Below, one piece after another: positions 17,290 through 64,000 of a stretch of 64,000 nucleotides of DNA (position 1 is its first letter; each line of letters opens with the position of its first letter). The stretch is from Paraescarpia echinospica. Lineage: Eukaryota; Annelida; Polychaeta; Sabellida; Siboglinidae. The stretch spans positions 3,247,334-3,311,333 of the forward strand of contig CM034543.1 of the NCBI GenBank assembly GCA_020002185.1. Direction: 5' to 3'. A model generated the notes under the pieces. That model was not told the origin of the DNA. It ran no database searches and worked only from the letters and a program-made list of their open reading frames with translations. The position numbers and the translations under genes were made by a program.

Positions 17290-18440
17290 TGACGTCACAT
17301 ATGACCCATACTCGCATCAGGCCGACCCTTTCCATGCATTCAGAGCATGTTTACAAGGATAACTTTCGGGTCGAAACGAGCGTCAAAATTAGTTATTGTG
17401 CGATATCCCAATGTAATACAAACACTAGTCATCATAGAGGAACAAGCAGTTATCTTACGGTTCCACATGATTCAAATTTTATTCAAAACAATGAATGCGA
17501 CTGGGCCTACAAGTCGACTAGGTTTCGCCGAGCTTGGGCTCGTTTTTAGAATAATTATATCGGATGCAACCAACGGGAGATAGTCTACACCAATAAACAT
17601 ACATAACAAACATATATTGTATCCAGCTACAGAAAGTAACGTGTATAATCTTATAATATCACTAGAATATCGATGTATGAAGGAGGAGTTGTACAATTTA
17701 TCATAACAACTTAAATCAGTCAGCGAATTTCTGACGGTCCTGCTAGCTCAGTTGGTAAAGGCGTTGGTTCGTTGGTATTTATTTTGTAATCGGGCGACGC
17801 CGGTTCAATCCCGACACCAAACCATTGATTTTCTTTACATTTTTTAGTTTATGTTTTCACGAAGTAATATAAACCAAATCATTTTTATACCTATGGTGCA
17901 CTGTTTGTAAATATTTTTTTTGTAATTATTTATTCGCCACAAAAATGAAAATATGGGAATTATATAACGATGTTTCAAAATTTTATTTATCCAAACAAAT
18001 ATAATATAATGTAATGGATATATAATTTATTAATTGTATATATATATATATATATTGTACGGTAATATATTGTAATTATATATGTGAAAACAAATGGTGA
18101 TCTCTCTGGATAAATAACATTTAGAAACATCGTTATATATAATTACCAATTTTTCATTTTTGTGGCGAATAAATAATTACTACAAAAATATTTACAAACA
18201 GTGCATCATAGTATACAAAATGATTTGGTTTATATTATTTCGTGAAAACATAAACTAAAAAAATGTGGAACCGTAAGATAATTGCTTGTTCCTCTATGAT
18301 GACTAGTGTTTGTATTATATCGGAATATTGTACAATAACTCATTCTGACGCTCGTTTCGACCCCAAAACTCTCCTTGTAAACATGCTCTGAATGCATGGA
18401 AAGGGTCGGCCTGCTGCGAGTGTGGGTCATATGTGACGTT
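17290..18440. mobile_element. Imperfect palindromic (foldback/MITE-like) element
   Basis: The left arm, in two parts (17290-17468 and 17837-17995), is the reverse complement of the right arm (about 18100-18440), with a TA-rich loop between. Landmarks are GTCACATATGACCC on the left and GGGTCATATGTGAC on the right. The left arm is interrupted by a 372-base insertion. Confidence 0.8.
17469..17840 (+). mobile_element. Insertion with tRNA-like segment nested in foldback arm
   Basis: The uninterrupted right arm shows this segment is an insertion. ACAT is present at both edges (17465-17468 and 17837-17840), a possible target duplication. Bases about 17742-17820 carry an A-box (TAGCTCAGTTGG) and a B-box (GGTTCAATCC), but the acceptor ends do not pair, so this is a tRNA-derived SINE or tRNA pseudogene, not a working tRNA. 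Confidence 0.6.
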
Positions 18441-19104
18441 ACGATACTACGTGATCGCCTAGCTCATGAAATTTTTATTTTCCGCTGGAATCGCTACACA
18501 GACGGGTTTAAAATCGAACTTATGCTACAAATGTATTTTTCTGTATTTTTTTATGTTCTCGAATGTTACATACAATTTTAAACTTTGTGTACACATGGAA
18601 AACGGATTTTGGCTAATGCCTTGTTTTTATTTCCTTTAATAATCTCTGTCAGTTTCGAATGTATGGGACAATTTTGTAGGCGTGCTAGCAAACGCATTAT
18701 TGTGGTACGTTCGTAGATTTAACTTTTTAAATTTTCACCTGAGAGGCTTCGGAAGGTTGGGATTCTAGGCACCAGAACTGTCAATCTTTGACTGGTCCTC
18801 GTGGCTACATAATTTGGCCTTGTTCTGTTTCGCTCGGTCTTGTTCTGTTCCACTCGGTATTTAGCGGAGCGCGCTCTTGCGTGACTTGAAGCGAGGCTTG
18901 TGGAACTGGCAGATTTGAACAGGAGCACTGAGTACAGTAGAGTGGTAGAATAGGTCTGTTGTGAGGGCGTTTTACGTGTTTGATAACCTCACAACTGTAT
19001 TCATTGCTGAACTATTCAAATTTGGCCGCTCTACGTCCGAACAGATTATCTGTGTGAAAATATTCGGCTAACGTGAAGACTCCCTATCAAAAAGAAAAAC
19101 TGCC

Positions 19105-19157
19105 ATGGCAAACAGTCAATTTCAGTCGGGTTTCACGACCGACAAAAATAGTTCTAG
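19105..19157 (+). CDS. JPT: JPT exon 1
   Basis: ATG at 19105; 17 codons plus 2 bases ending at GTGGGT. Encodes a short Ser/Thr/Gln-rich start ending in KNSS and the split Arg codon. Confidence 0.85.
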
Positions 19158-22100
19158 GTGGGTATATTGTATGATGATGTATTAACTGAATGGATGTATC
19201 TATTTATTGTTTGACATTACAAAACCAATATGTTAGAAGTACAAATTAAATCAATGTTTTAAGAACGCCCTGTTACCGAACCCTCATTTTCTTAGAAATG
19301 TCGGCGAGAGAATGAGGTCATCGGCTCGGTCTCGGCCATTGACTTGGACAGATCCTTCAGCTTGGATTGGGCACATCCGCGATTGGAGCTGTGTGCTTTT
19401 GTTGCAGTTCGTCGGTGTGTCATTGAATGAATCAATGCACATATTGTTATGGACATGCATGAGTGGATATAAATATGTAATTGATTCACGTAGAAATATA
19501 TCTTATTTTAAATCAATATAGATAATATTAGATTGCATATTGAACACCAAGTCGGTTCAAGTCTAGACTGTCATCATGATGACCCTGCTTTATATTACAG
19601 TGTAAGTAAAAAGTTATTTGTTTGGCAAAGTAGTTGTGTTTGATAGGTGTAGTCATTGAATGTTGGTGTTTAATGTTGCCTGACCTTTTGGAAGTGTACC
19701 TGGTATCTTAATAATAAAAATTATATTCTTTATAGACAACTACACTGATACAAAATAAGAAATGTTTCAGTGTTGCCTGTCTTTTGACCTGATGTTGTTA
19801 CTTGCTAGTCTTGTGACATCAGATTTGCTTTTCACAAGTGGACATGTCATGACAAAAATGCTGTCATGACAGTCATATACATTTACATGCTTGGTTGCTT
19901 TGATACAGAATGACCCTATCAAGGTTGGTTTCTGAACTTTCCGTGAAAAAGGTCATTTAGGAAAAACTGAGTTGTTCCTTTTAAGCATAGGTTCCTTATA
20001 CACTAGTCCCTCTCTTCAGCGGACACATCTGTATCCAAGCATAAGTGTCCCGACATGGCGGGTGTCCGCTCATCGGAGGGACAGGCATCTTAGTGCCAAA
20101 GTTCAGACCAGTACAACCGACCCATGGTAAAGATGTGGCAATATGTCAACGCATTGACTGATAGGAATTAAGCACTATATATATATGTTTATTATTACTG
20201 TGATGTATTAAAAAATAAATAGTTGGTCATGAAGTTATATCATCCGCCCGACTCCCTCTGTCGATCTGAGATTTTCCTCAGCCGCGTCCGCGCACTGGTC
20301 ACTCACTGCCACTAGTCTACACAACTGTATCGGCCCGGCGTTGTAGTAGAATTTGCTGCGCGTATGGCAGCATTCAACAAAACATTTCGAACAAAACATC
20401 TCTGTTACAACATTTTATAAATTGATATTCTCGAACAATTTAGATATTCTGTAGCTAAAATACGTTGTAAGTAATTCGCAAGTTGATGATTTAGGCTGCC
20501 CTCTACTGGCTAAAATAATAACCTGGAAATGATCAACCGAATATCTAAATCAGTTGCTACATGCAGAGTGAACGTTAATTAAATATTAAAAACGGTAACA
20601 GGTATAATCGTTAATTGTCTCATTTCATTTTTCATCCAATTTCGAAAGATTCATTAATGCACTAATTGTGCGTCACTTGATAATGCGTTCCACCGTTTCA
20701 TACGCGTGTAACCAATTCATCTTTTCAGGCACTGGTAATATTTGGCGCAGCGCAGCATAATTTGATGATGCTTGTTTATTATTTCACCTCAGTTTAGGCT
20801 TAATGTTGGGCTACATTGAAAACAATTGAGGTGAACCTTTTATACATCATATTTGTGAATCTTAATTGCAATTTACAATATGAATAGGCGACACCAAGCC
20901 GAAGCCCTGACTGGGGAAGCCATCATGGCATTGCCAGTGGCAAATGTGATTGATAACAGCACAAAATTAACAATACCTTCCTCCACATTCACTATGCCTA
21001 AAGTTTACAGACCGTAATCAAAGGACCTCTAAGTAGTTTAGATAAACAACGATTAGAGCAAGGAAGACAAGCTTGTTATTACGGGTACACGTACTTGGTG
21101 TTACCATTGACACACACCAAGCTGTATGTCCGCCATTTTCTAAATAAATTTGGCACAAAATCTTCGAATTAATGAATACTGTCCGTCTTAGGAGGGACAT
21201 ATAACCAAAATATCCTGTCCGCGTACACAAGGTGTCCCCACATCAGAGGGACATTAACATGGCAGAACGATCCGTACATTGACAAACTGTCCCGACATAG
21301 CGGGTGTCCCCTCGTCAGAGGGTCCGCTGAAAAGAGGGACTACTGTATCAGTAGTTCTTGTGGAGTGAGGCCACCAGGGGCTTAGCCATGGATTGTACCC
21401 TCAGCCAGAGACCCTTCTGTCAGTCTTTAAGACTGGCAGGTGACTGGCCAGGGCGGGTAATTACAACTGATACGACTAGTGAAATTTAGAGGGGGCCAGC
21501 TGGCCACTAGATTAACTAATAGTTCCAAGTCTAGTGGTCCACATTAATTACTACCACTGGCACAACTGATAGTGAAACAAATCGAATAGATCAGTATTAA
21601 TTAAATAAATGGCTCAAATGACAATGATTTGTCACTGAAAAACTAAACTGGCTAATAATGGCTGTGATTGATGCAAATGGCTTTCATGCAAGCCATTTGC
21701 ATGCTAAAAGGCACAGTTTTGATTAATTCAAGACAGGCCAAAATATTTCTAACGGGGCCTGGATGCCACTGTTGTTGGGTTTGCTTATCCATTTCCGGAC
21801 GTTGCAGCCTTGATGGATTGTCTATAGACAGCTCTTTCGTTTGCCAGTCTTCCCAGTTGTCATACACAATTAATTACACCAAAGTAACAATATAGGTCCT
21901 TAAAATTAACACAATTACTACAAACTATGTTTGAAGTCTACCTTCAGTCTTAGTGTGGTACCAGCTAGATCACAGATCGGTGCATCTTTCACGTTGTTCA
22001 CAGGATACTCCACCCACCAGGTGGCGCATGCAGTGATATTTTCGGCACGAATCAGCAGGATGCAAACCGGAGCAACATGAAGTCAAACATCTTCGGTGGG

Positions 22101-24386
22101 GGGGACGACACAGGGCGGGATCAGTCACGAGTACCCAAGCGCACCCAGGACAACATATTCGGCTCTGCTCCACCCCCCGTGAAACATAGTGAAAACGGTG
22201 AGTTTATTTAGGGGTAGTTGCAAAAGTAAGTATTTTAGGAGTGGTAGGAAAATAAGTTGATTTAGAGTTGATCGTAAAAGTTAGTTTACTTAAGGGTGGT
22301 TGCAAAATTAGGTTTATTTAGGGGTGGTCACAAAAATAAGTTTATTTAGGGGTGGTCACAAAAGGAAGTTTACTTAGGAATTGTCACAAATGCAGGTTTA
22401 TTTAGGGGTGGTCGCAAAAGGAAGTTTACTTAGGGGTGGTTGCAAAAGGAAGTTTACTTAGGGGTTGTCGCATAAATTTGCAATCTCCCCAAAACGTGGG
22501 TGAGTGGCGGTTACATGATTTGGTCGTCACCGTGCATTGTGGGGAACATAAATTGCAACATTGGCGCCACCTGTCGAATGAAGCAAATAGTAATGTCTTA
22601 GTAGTCATGTCGATTGAATTTGTTGTGTATTGGCTGTAGTTTTGGATGCCATTTTGAATTTCAAAATCTTAAATCCCTCACCACGTATGGGGTGAGGGGG
22701 AGCCAATATGAAATATGTTTGTACAGGAAGACATTGACAGATTTTACTTTAACTGCATGGTGATGAAGGCAGATGGCATATGTATTAGTCTTCCTCATTG
22801 TGCCCTATTTGTGTGAATCATCAATGTTTGTGACGTTTGGAACAGATGAGGAAGAGGAGAAAGAAGATGGGGAGGAAGGAGAGAAGACGGAAGAGCCGGC
22901 ACCAACAGAACAACCCAAATTTAAAGGACGAGGTAAGAAGACAGAGTCTTATGTTGTGCTGGTGTCAAAATTTTAACATGATCCGGTCGGACATTCAATC
23001 ATCACAAATCGTTGTCATCGAATGGGCAGTACATGCCAGGACATAATGTACATTGTTTATGGCATGCTTATAGTCACAAATATATAGTCACAAATATGCG
23101 TACAAAGAAAATACGCAAGGAGTTGGACGTATATTTACGCAAGCTTCAAATTTCCACCTAAGAATGTTTGTGTCAAAATTTGTGTGGTTTGTGAGGGCCT
23201 ATTGGATACATGTATGCCTTTGGGCAGGAGTTTATTTGTTGACTTGACAATGAAATGACTGTGGCATGCTGAAGATGTCGAGGAGAATTTGTCCATTGTG
23301 TTGGTTTTGTGAATGTGGAACTGGCAGACTTGTAGTGTTTTGGGACCGAGTGTGAGGACCAGTGACACACGATTGCAAGCCTGTACATATCGTTTCAACT
23401 ATTGACACTGAGTGTTCTGAGTGCGTGTGATCTAATCTGAAATGTACACACAGCTGTTTTCTGTAGGAGTGACCTGTCCATGGGACAGCTAGTGCCTAAC
23501 TCTACTACCTGAGTGTAGACTCGATGCTACTCAGGCTAACGTGTAGCAATTGTTACTGTGTTGATGTTTTCCTTTGTAGGCCAGTTCAACCCGATCACTG
23601 GAGAGCCGTACGCGCCACAGCCAGTAAGTGTTGAATGCTTTCTCTCGCAGTCTCTTGATAGCCATTAATCCCATCCCAGTGTTTCCGCCAGCAGGGTAAA
23701 ATTACGTACCAAAAAAGAATTCTTGGGTAGAGATACATACCCAAAATAAATCCAGATTTTAAAATTTTGTTTAATATTCTGTGCAATGAAACTCATACTT
23801 GATGGCGTTTTTAAAGGTGACGAATGAGCCCGTGCCAACACGTTTATGCTAGCTATTCTGTGATTGGTTAAACGTGGTATTCACGGTGGCATTTAAGCCT
23901 TCACCCCAGGATAGAACATGGCATACCGGTATATTGGTAGGCTTAGGTGACTATGACCCAGTCCTGAGGGTGACCATAAATGTTAGGTTTCAATATACAA
24001 TGGTACCTCACTGTTAAGGTCACCCATGGGACTAAACAAAAGTGACCTGAATATCGAGGTGACTGTTAGTGGGACTACTTTCCTATACCTTACTGAATAT
24101 GGAAATAATTTGGGACTGTGCTAGGGCTGACCTTAATTTGTGAGGTGGTTGTATTAATGAGGTGAACGTAAAACAAGGTTTGACTGTACATAAACTATAA
24201 AGTGTTTCTATCAATAAATATTATTTAGTAATGTTAATTATTTCTGTGGTAAATTAGTGGAAGTCACATTATTGATGCAAAGATTTACCTGTTTTTTTTT
24301 TGTATTTGCAGCCTGCAAACAAGGACCTACACACGTCGACCCGTGTGAAACAACCGCCAGGTGGCGCTAGCACCAAACTGTGGTAA
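19105..24386 (+). CDS. JPT: Jupiter microtubule-associated homolog (HN1/JPT family), 5 exons, 150 aa
   Basis: Host gene built from five exons (19105-19157, 22004-22197, 22846-22932, 23580-23623, 24312-24386), all with GT-AG introns and matching phases, giving 450 coding bases with a stop. The product is a small, disordered protein of the HN1/Jupiter family, which associates with microtubules. Hallmarks are NSSR followed by the PPGG motif at the exon 1/2 join, SNIFGG (about residues 44-49), a second DNIFG, an acidic EEEEKED block, and a second PPGG near the C-terminus. Length is close to vertebrate JPT1 (about 154 aa). The N-terminal exon lies 2.8 kb upstream. A minisatellite starts on the exon 2 donor. 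The gene converges on the CLC gene. Confidence 0.9.
20001..21345. mobile_element. Pogo/Tigger-like non-autonomous DNA transposon
   Basis: The left end (CACTAGTCCCTCTCTTCAGC) and right end (GCTGAAAAGAGGGACTACTG) form a 24-base terminal inverted repeat with two mismatches, flanked by TA on both sides (19999-20000, 21346-21347). Inner sub-repeats with GTCCCGACATGGCGGGTGTCC occur near both ends. No transposase frame was seen. It sits in JPT intron 1. Confidence 0.8.
22004..22197 (+). CDS. JPT: JPT exon 2
   Basis: Follows TTCACAG. Encodes HPPGGACSDIFG, MKSNIFGGGDD and DNIFGSAPPP and ends at GTGAGT. Confidence 0.92.
22198..22475. repeat. Minisatellite starting on JPT exon 2 donor, about 28 bp unit
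   Basis: About ten diverged copies of a unit of the type AGTTTATTTAGGGGTGGTCG plus CAAAA. The first unit contains the donor itself (GTGAGTTTATTTAGGGG). Confidence 0.85.
22846..22932 (+). CDS. JPT: JPT exon 3
   Basis: Follows TTGGAACAG; encodes the acidic block and KFKGRG; ends at GTAAGA. Confidence 0.88.
23580..23623 (+). CDS. JPT: JPT exon 4
   Basis: Follows CCTTTGTAG; encodes QFNPITGEPYAPQP; ends at GTAAGT in phase 0. Confidence 0.88.
23998..24186. mobile_element. Short TA-flanked MITE (family M1), copy 1
   Basis: A 189-base element flanked by TA; ends CAATGGTACCTCACTG and AAGGTTTGACTG; inner GTTAAGGTCACC. Related to the copies at 28100 and 62107. Confidence 0.7.
24312..24386 (+). CDS. 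JPT: JPT exon 5
   Basis: Follows a long T tract and TTTGCAG; encodes RVKQPPGGASTKLW and the TAA stop. Confidence 0.9.
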   Translation, partial: PANKDLHTSTRVKQPPGGASTKLW

Positions 24387-27300
24387 CACGGCGTGCGTCG
24401 CATAATGTCCACCCAGGGAAATCCACACTATTTTGTATATTATTTCAAATGCACACATTCTAGAACCGATCACACAGGTTGTGTATCTAATGTCTGACGT
24501 CCTCCAAGTGCACCGTCGCTGTATTAATTCCAAACTGTGACCACTGGTGTTATCTCGGCTGTAGCGCACTGAATGCATGTGTCGGCGAGGCAATGTTAGG
24601 AAAGTTTGATGTGGTCATTTTGTAAGTTACCAGGTGGACTCGGTTGGTTTTGTTGCTACACCGGAAGTTAATGTTTGTGATATGTCGTTCGTTCGCTGGT
24701 GTTTTTTGCGATCAGTTTGTTATACGTTGCTTGTAACCTACTCAGTCTTATGTTCAATATCGAAAACAAGTCTACATAACGCAATTTACTAACAGGGGAC
24801 TGCTTTTGTATTCATTAGTTATGTGCAACTTTTACTTACACCGAAAGTGCTCACAGAAGATCGTTGTTATTATGCTTGATGTATGCAACAAACACTGAGA
24901 ACAAGACTTGGGAAAGATGGTAGTAAACATGTATACTGTCTCTGCGTTGCATTCACATCTTTGTAGATTTTACACTTTCTGACAGTTGAAGACACTCCAC
25001 GCACCAAATATCGTCTGCAGCAATGTTTCCTTGATGATGGTAGCTTGTGCATTAGTAAGAACAGGGTTTTTGTGCACGGATAGCATTACAAATGCAATGA
25101 GACAAAAAACTAATGCATGCAGACACATTGGACAAATGCCTAGGCTCATTAATAAAAACAGGCTGAGGCTAGGATAGGATGAAAGTTTTGTCAAGTTGAA
25201 AATTGGTAGCATTCATAAACTGACAGTGTCTGTTATGACAAGCGCTGGGCACATGTATGTATGCCATTATCATTACTGATAGTCCCTTGAAATGAAGATG
25301 ACCCACCAAGATTTCATCAAACAGTGGGGGAGCGATTCTTCAACTGCATACCATGGTGCAGCTGTGCCCCAGGTTTCTTTGCAGATATACCTCAATAAAA
25401 ACAAACCTCCATGCATCTTATCAAATGTCAGAGAACACAGGCTACCGATGCTCTATGAAGTAATTTCACCATATAGATAACTGGTACAGGAGAATCAAGG
25501 AAGCAACCAACATCCACCAAATGAAGCCTGCACCATTGTGCAATGTCAGACGGGAGCTTCCACCAGTCCTGCAGCTGAAGACTGCGGTGCTGTCAAAATA
25601 GTCAAGAATCAAAATCAAGTTTCTTGACATAACGTCTGTCAATAATAATGAAAAACAAAGGTTTTATTTGAATGCAATGTTTATTCGCCAGTGTGAACCT
25701 TGTCAGACTTCCACCAAGGTGTGACAACAAACAGCAGCCATCCTTATCAATTGCATGTAGCACAGTGTTGGTGACAGTACAAAGACAAGTTGACACTGGA
25801 GATAAGAAAGTTATCTCCTTGCTATGTGACATTTACTGATAGCATGTCAAACACTGCCATGAACGACACAAACTCACACATTGACTGGAATGTGTTCCTA
25901 ATAAGTATTAACAATGTACACATTACAGTTCACCATGCTAATACAATTACATAAATATTTGCTGGGACAATTTGTTGCCCCTGTTTAGGGTTCGAGTGTG
26001 TTGGCAAGTTTAGTTTTTTTTATAGTTTTCAAACTGATGCCCTGCCCTCATGGTAGTAAACCATAATTTATGCACAAACAACTCAGAGAATGGTACGTTA
26101 TTGATATCACCTACATTGGTAATAAGTTAAGGTTAGTGATGTTTGTTTTACTGATTTTAGTTATTTTGTAGGACCTGCTCCAATTCAAGTGTTTATTTAC
26201 TGTGCTAGGTAAATCATTGACAGTTTTCGCTATCAACAATACACTATCAAATTTCATGACAAACGACAAGGATATTTTTTACACGTGATGCTTTATACCA
26301 AGCTGAAATGAGCCAAATTCCAAACGGATGAGTAGATCTACTTCTGTACTGGGTCTACCTGGCATTCCACTAGATAATTAAACACACCTGTATCATATAT
26401 CAAAGCAAAAGACTTCTACAACATCAGCTAGAGTGGGTCATCCAATTCATTGTGACGATTCATGTCCATTAAACCTACACTAAACTGGCCAGATTCGAAT
26501 CAACAAATAGCGTCCTTCAATGTCAACAGTAGAAATAAATTATCCCAAGATAAGCACTATACAGATAATATACATAGCTGTACATTCATATATAGGAATA
26601 TGACACCTTATTATATGTATATTTATTCTATTAACTTTGTATACTAATAAGTGGTTGGGGTCGAACCTGGGAAATAAATGTTCCTAACTTTTGTAGCCAA
26701 TATAACTTGGAAATAGGTCGGATCAACAGGTCACCAACAATGTAAAATGCTCATAAATACAAGCGCAGTACAATATATACACATTTTAATTGCACATACT
26801 GTGAATAACACCCAATGCTTTGTCTGTTGCAAAGAATTGCAAGAAAAATAGCAAAATCAAAATGACGGTGGTAGTTCTTGCCACCTGGCAGTTGTCTCGG
26901 TGAGGGCGTGGTGAATTCTACTGGACAACCATATAAAGCAGACATGGTTGATGTCCGAATTGAATGTTGGTTTTGGAATTGTTTATGGAGTCAACATATT
27001 TTTTTCAAATCGATAACCATTTACCAAGAAATAAAACAAGGGAATTAACAACAAGCTTTGTCTAGCTAATAACAGCTGCACAATTCTCGACTGCCAGACT
27101 GCTTTAAACAGGGATGCGAGAAACATGATTTATTATTATTAGAGACTTGCTTTTGGAATAGATTTTCGTGAAAGATGTGGAATCAGATTCACTGCTGGGA
27201 GGGTGGAATCAAACTGTTACGTTTACAGACACCATCACATTATCTTGTACACCAGGTGGACACAAAACACCATCACATTATCTTGTACAACCAGTAGACA

Positions 27301-28395
27301 CAAATAAATACTTTATCAGTGTCTCCTTTCCATTGTACAATCAACTCTGACGTATGTACTATGGAAATATGATAGGACGTGTGGTAAACATTCAGATGTA
27401 TTTTAAAACAACTACATCACCAATATCACTTACATAAATTGATTACACTCGTAATGCAGAACAAGATTACTCAATTGATGATGTAATTGATTACTACCTT
27501 AATCAAACCCAACTCGCATGCAATGCGAAACAACAGAGATTTCAAAGGACACTATGCCACAAGACACAAGCCATATCGTGGGTGGACACAACAAATACAC
27601 CCGCCTAAGCAATGCTGCTACTTTGATCCGTCAACCTGAAAGATGTACGCCAATAACTCATTAGTAATTCAGTACGTACACCAATAACTCGTTAGTAATT
27701 CAGTATGTACACCAATAACTCATTAGTAATTCAGTATGTACACCAATAACTCATTAATAATTCAGTACTGGAGTGTATACAGCTGACGACTGACAGGTCA
27801 TATGCATGCGTGCACATACACTAGGGTTGGTGTCAGATACTTTTACTTTAGTTTTTGAGATGACAAGTACTTGTACTCGCCAAAATATCAGTAGATTTCA
27901 AGTACATAATTTAAATAATTAGAATACAAAGTAATACTTTACATCATGAACCATAAATGAGTACAACATGAATGTAGTATTATTTACTATTAAAGTTAAT
28001 AACTGACACCTGAATTGTCGGTCTTACTGTTGATCATTACAACTAAATGTACTTGACATAATGTACTTAGAATTGTACTTAACTTTTGTTTTTGGAGTAA
28101 AGTGGATCCTCACTATTAAGGTCACCCCTGGGACTGGACAAGAGTGACCTGAGTAGCAAAGCGACCGTATTAACGGGACTAATATCATATGCTCTATTGT
28201 ATGTGGAAATAATCTGGGATTATCCTAGGTGACCTTAGTTGCAAGGTGGCTGTATTACTGAGGTGATCGTAAAGCAAGGTTCCACTCTACATGTTGTATT
28301 TGACCTATTTTACTTGCACTTGGAATTGTACCTAATTTGTTTAATAAGTTTAATTTATGGCGTACTTGTACTCGACCTAGTGAACTTGGAATTGT
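24387..28395. other. Intergenic region between convergent JPT and CLC genes
   Basis: No coding sequence was recognised. Possible JPT poly(A) signals are AATAAA at about 25152 and 25395. Bases 27640-27770 hold four copies of a 31-base unit (ACACCAATAACTCATTAGTA). A MITE lies at 28100-28287. The rest looks like simple unique AT-rich sequence. Confidence 0.7.
28100..28287. mobile_element. Short TA-flanked MITE (family M1), copy 2
   Basis: A 188-base element flanked by TA at 28098 and 28288; ends AAGTGGATCCTCACTATTAAGG and the reverse complement of GAGTGGAACCTTGC; same internal blocks as the copy at 23998. Confidence 0.75.
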
Positions 28396-62870
<34,475 letters not shown>

Positions 62871-64000
62871 CTAGAGAGAAGAAACAAGACACTAATTGCA
62901 GCGTGGCTGAATGCTTCCCAGAGAAGTCGAGATGGTGTTTGATTGAACAGGTCTGCCATGGAATAAAATGCTTTGAGCAGTCCTGAGGACTGGATACTGC
63001 ACTATATGAGAACTTACCTTTTTATGAATAGCTTATCTACTAATGAATGCCATTCTAACCACACACACACATATATGTATATATATATATATACATTTTA
63101 CGTATGTTGGTGTGACATTTATACGGGAACATATTACACCCTATAAGTTATAGAACTACAGATATGTACAGTGAAAAACTTAAAAGTGAAACTGTCTACT
63201 ATCACCAGGACTAGGTCCAATTACATAAGTGTAATTGTATTTGTAATTTGTAACTGCTTCAGATTTTGAAATTATCATGTAATTGTAATTAAAGAAAGTT
63301 TTACATGGTAATGAATTGACATGTTAAGTGTAACTGACACAATTACATAAGTTTACTATCAATTATTGAATTGAATCAGTGTGTCAGTACTCCAACAGGA
63401 GGCCTGTACTTGAATGGAAGAACTTAATTATTATCTGATATCATAATCATATTTTATTGTTCTAAAAAACTATCAAAACAGCTGTCTCATAGATTTTGTC
63501 CAATCATATAAACTTTTCCCAAGAGGCCAGACCTTAGTTGTAATCCTAATGTGAATGTGTCAGTGATTTAGCAGTGCTAGTTAATGACAGACACCTGCCT
63601 ACTGCCTGGCTGTGAACACACCCATTGTTTGCTGAGAGTAGGTATTAGCACTTCTGAGGCTCAATGTCACCTTTGCCCTAAAGCCAGACTACAAGCTGGC
63701 ATCAGACAATACTGATGCAGGTTGTTTGACTTGAGTCACCAGTCTCACCACACTCTTCAGAAGAACACTCAGCTAGCTGATCTTAGCACCATCTCTTCTC
63801 AGTGCATTAATGCCAATTTATCATGGATTTAAACAAACGGAGTATGTCCTTGTAAAACTGCAAAGTTCTGCAAGGAGCAACCGTTTGCTAAAAAGTGGAT
63901 ATTAACTATTAGTGGAGGTTTCTCACTGGGAAAGTATGCCTTTGAAATCTTTGTGGCTTCACTGCTGTCAATGTACAGAAACTTGATTTGTCAAAAAATT
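62871..64000. other. Upstream part of CLC gene, no exon recognised
   Basis: Besides the SINE fragment there is a CA/TA microsatellite at 63060-63100 and otherwise AT-rich sequence. A 5' untranslated CLC exon may lie here or outside the window, but none can be defined. Confidence 0.5.
62890..63020 (+). mobile_element. SINE fragment, reverse orientation to 59036 copy
   Basis: Contains AATGCTTCCCAGAGAAGTCG, GAGATGGTGTTTGATTGAAC and CCTGAGGACTGGATACTGCA, the reverse complement of the 59036 body. Confidence 0.65.

Noticed and set aside
17742..17820. Functional tRNA gene
   Set aside because: A-box and B-box are present, but acceptor and anticodon stems do not pair, and it lies inside an insertion.
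21360..21395. Possible JPT exon with a PPGA motif
   Set aside because: It meets a stop at once, and the exon at 22004 joins in phase with the correct PPGG motif.

Overview
The window joins two very different kinds of DNA. Bases 1 to about 16,850 are most of an integrated Maverick/Polinton (adintovirus-type) element, a large virus-like DNA transposon of animals. Its left end lies outside the window. Bases from about 17,200 to 64,000 are AT-rich, intron-rich invertebrate nuclear DNA holding two recognisable host genes. The host is probably a marine invertebrate. A mollusc or other lophotrochozoan would fit, but the sequence alone does not settle the taxon.

Polinton part. A compact + strand cluster (225-6838) encodes a small membrane protein, the FtsK/HerA-type packaging ATPase (frameshifted), a basic protein with a hydrophobic tail, a Pro/Ala-rich conserved protein, a second small membrane protein, a retroviral-type integrase with a C-terminal chromodomain, a single-pass membrane protein, the minor (penton-type) capsid protein, a basic Gly-rich virion-type protein, the double jelly-roll major capsid protein and an adenain-type cysteine protease. 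A - strand protein-primed family B DNA polymerase (7650-11753) has an in-frame TAG in its N-terminal zinc fingers. Beyond it are two more - strand reading frames (one with a zinc-ribbon OB fold like RPA70 DBD-C, one unknown) and a spliced + strand gene with several phase-compatible 3' exons. Tandem repeats, poly(A) signals, TATA boxes and an array of eight heat-shock-type pentamers occupy the gaps. The ATPase frameshift, the polymerase stop and a non-acidic residue where the protease acid is expected suggest a recently inactivated copy.

Host part. A palindromic foldback element (17290-18440) carries a nested tRNA-like insertion. Next comes a five-exon + strand gene for a Jupiter/HN1-family microtubule-associated homolog (JPT; 19105-24386, 150 aa). 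A - strand gene for a CLC-3/4/5-type 2Cl-/H+ exchanger runs convergently (28396-62870); 20 exons join without a frame error into 805 codons, with all filter, glutamate and CBS elements present. Between and inside these genes are TA-flanked pogo-like MITEs, a tRNA-derived SINE family, LINE fragments and at least fifteen minisatellite arrays.

Main observation. Several tandem arrays or duplications are anchored on splice junctions. They copy a 5' or 3' splice site, in some cases with a few exon bases, up to about 30 times (CLC exons 3, 7, 13 and 14; JPT exon 2). A two-copy version lies on a splice donor in the Polinton itself. One of them, at CLC exon 14, offers an in-frame alternative acceptor that would add 26 residues.
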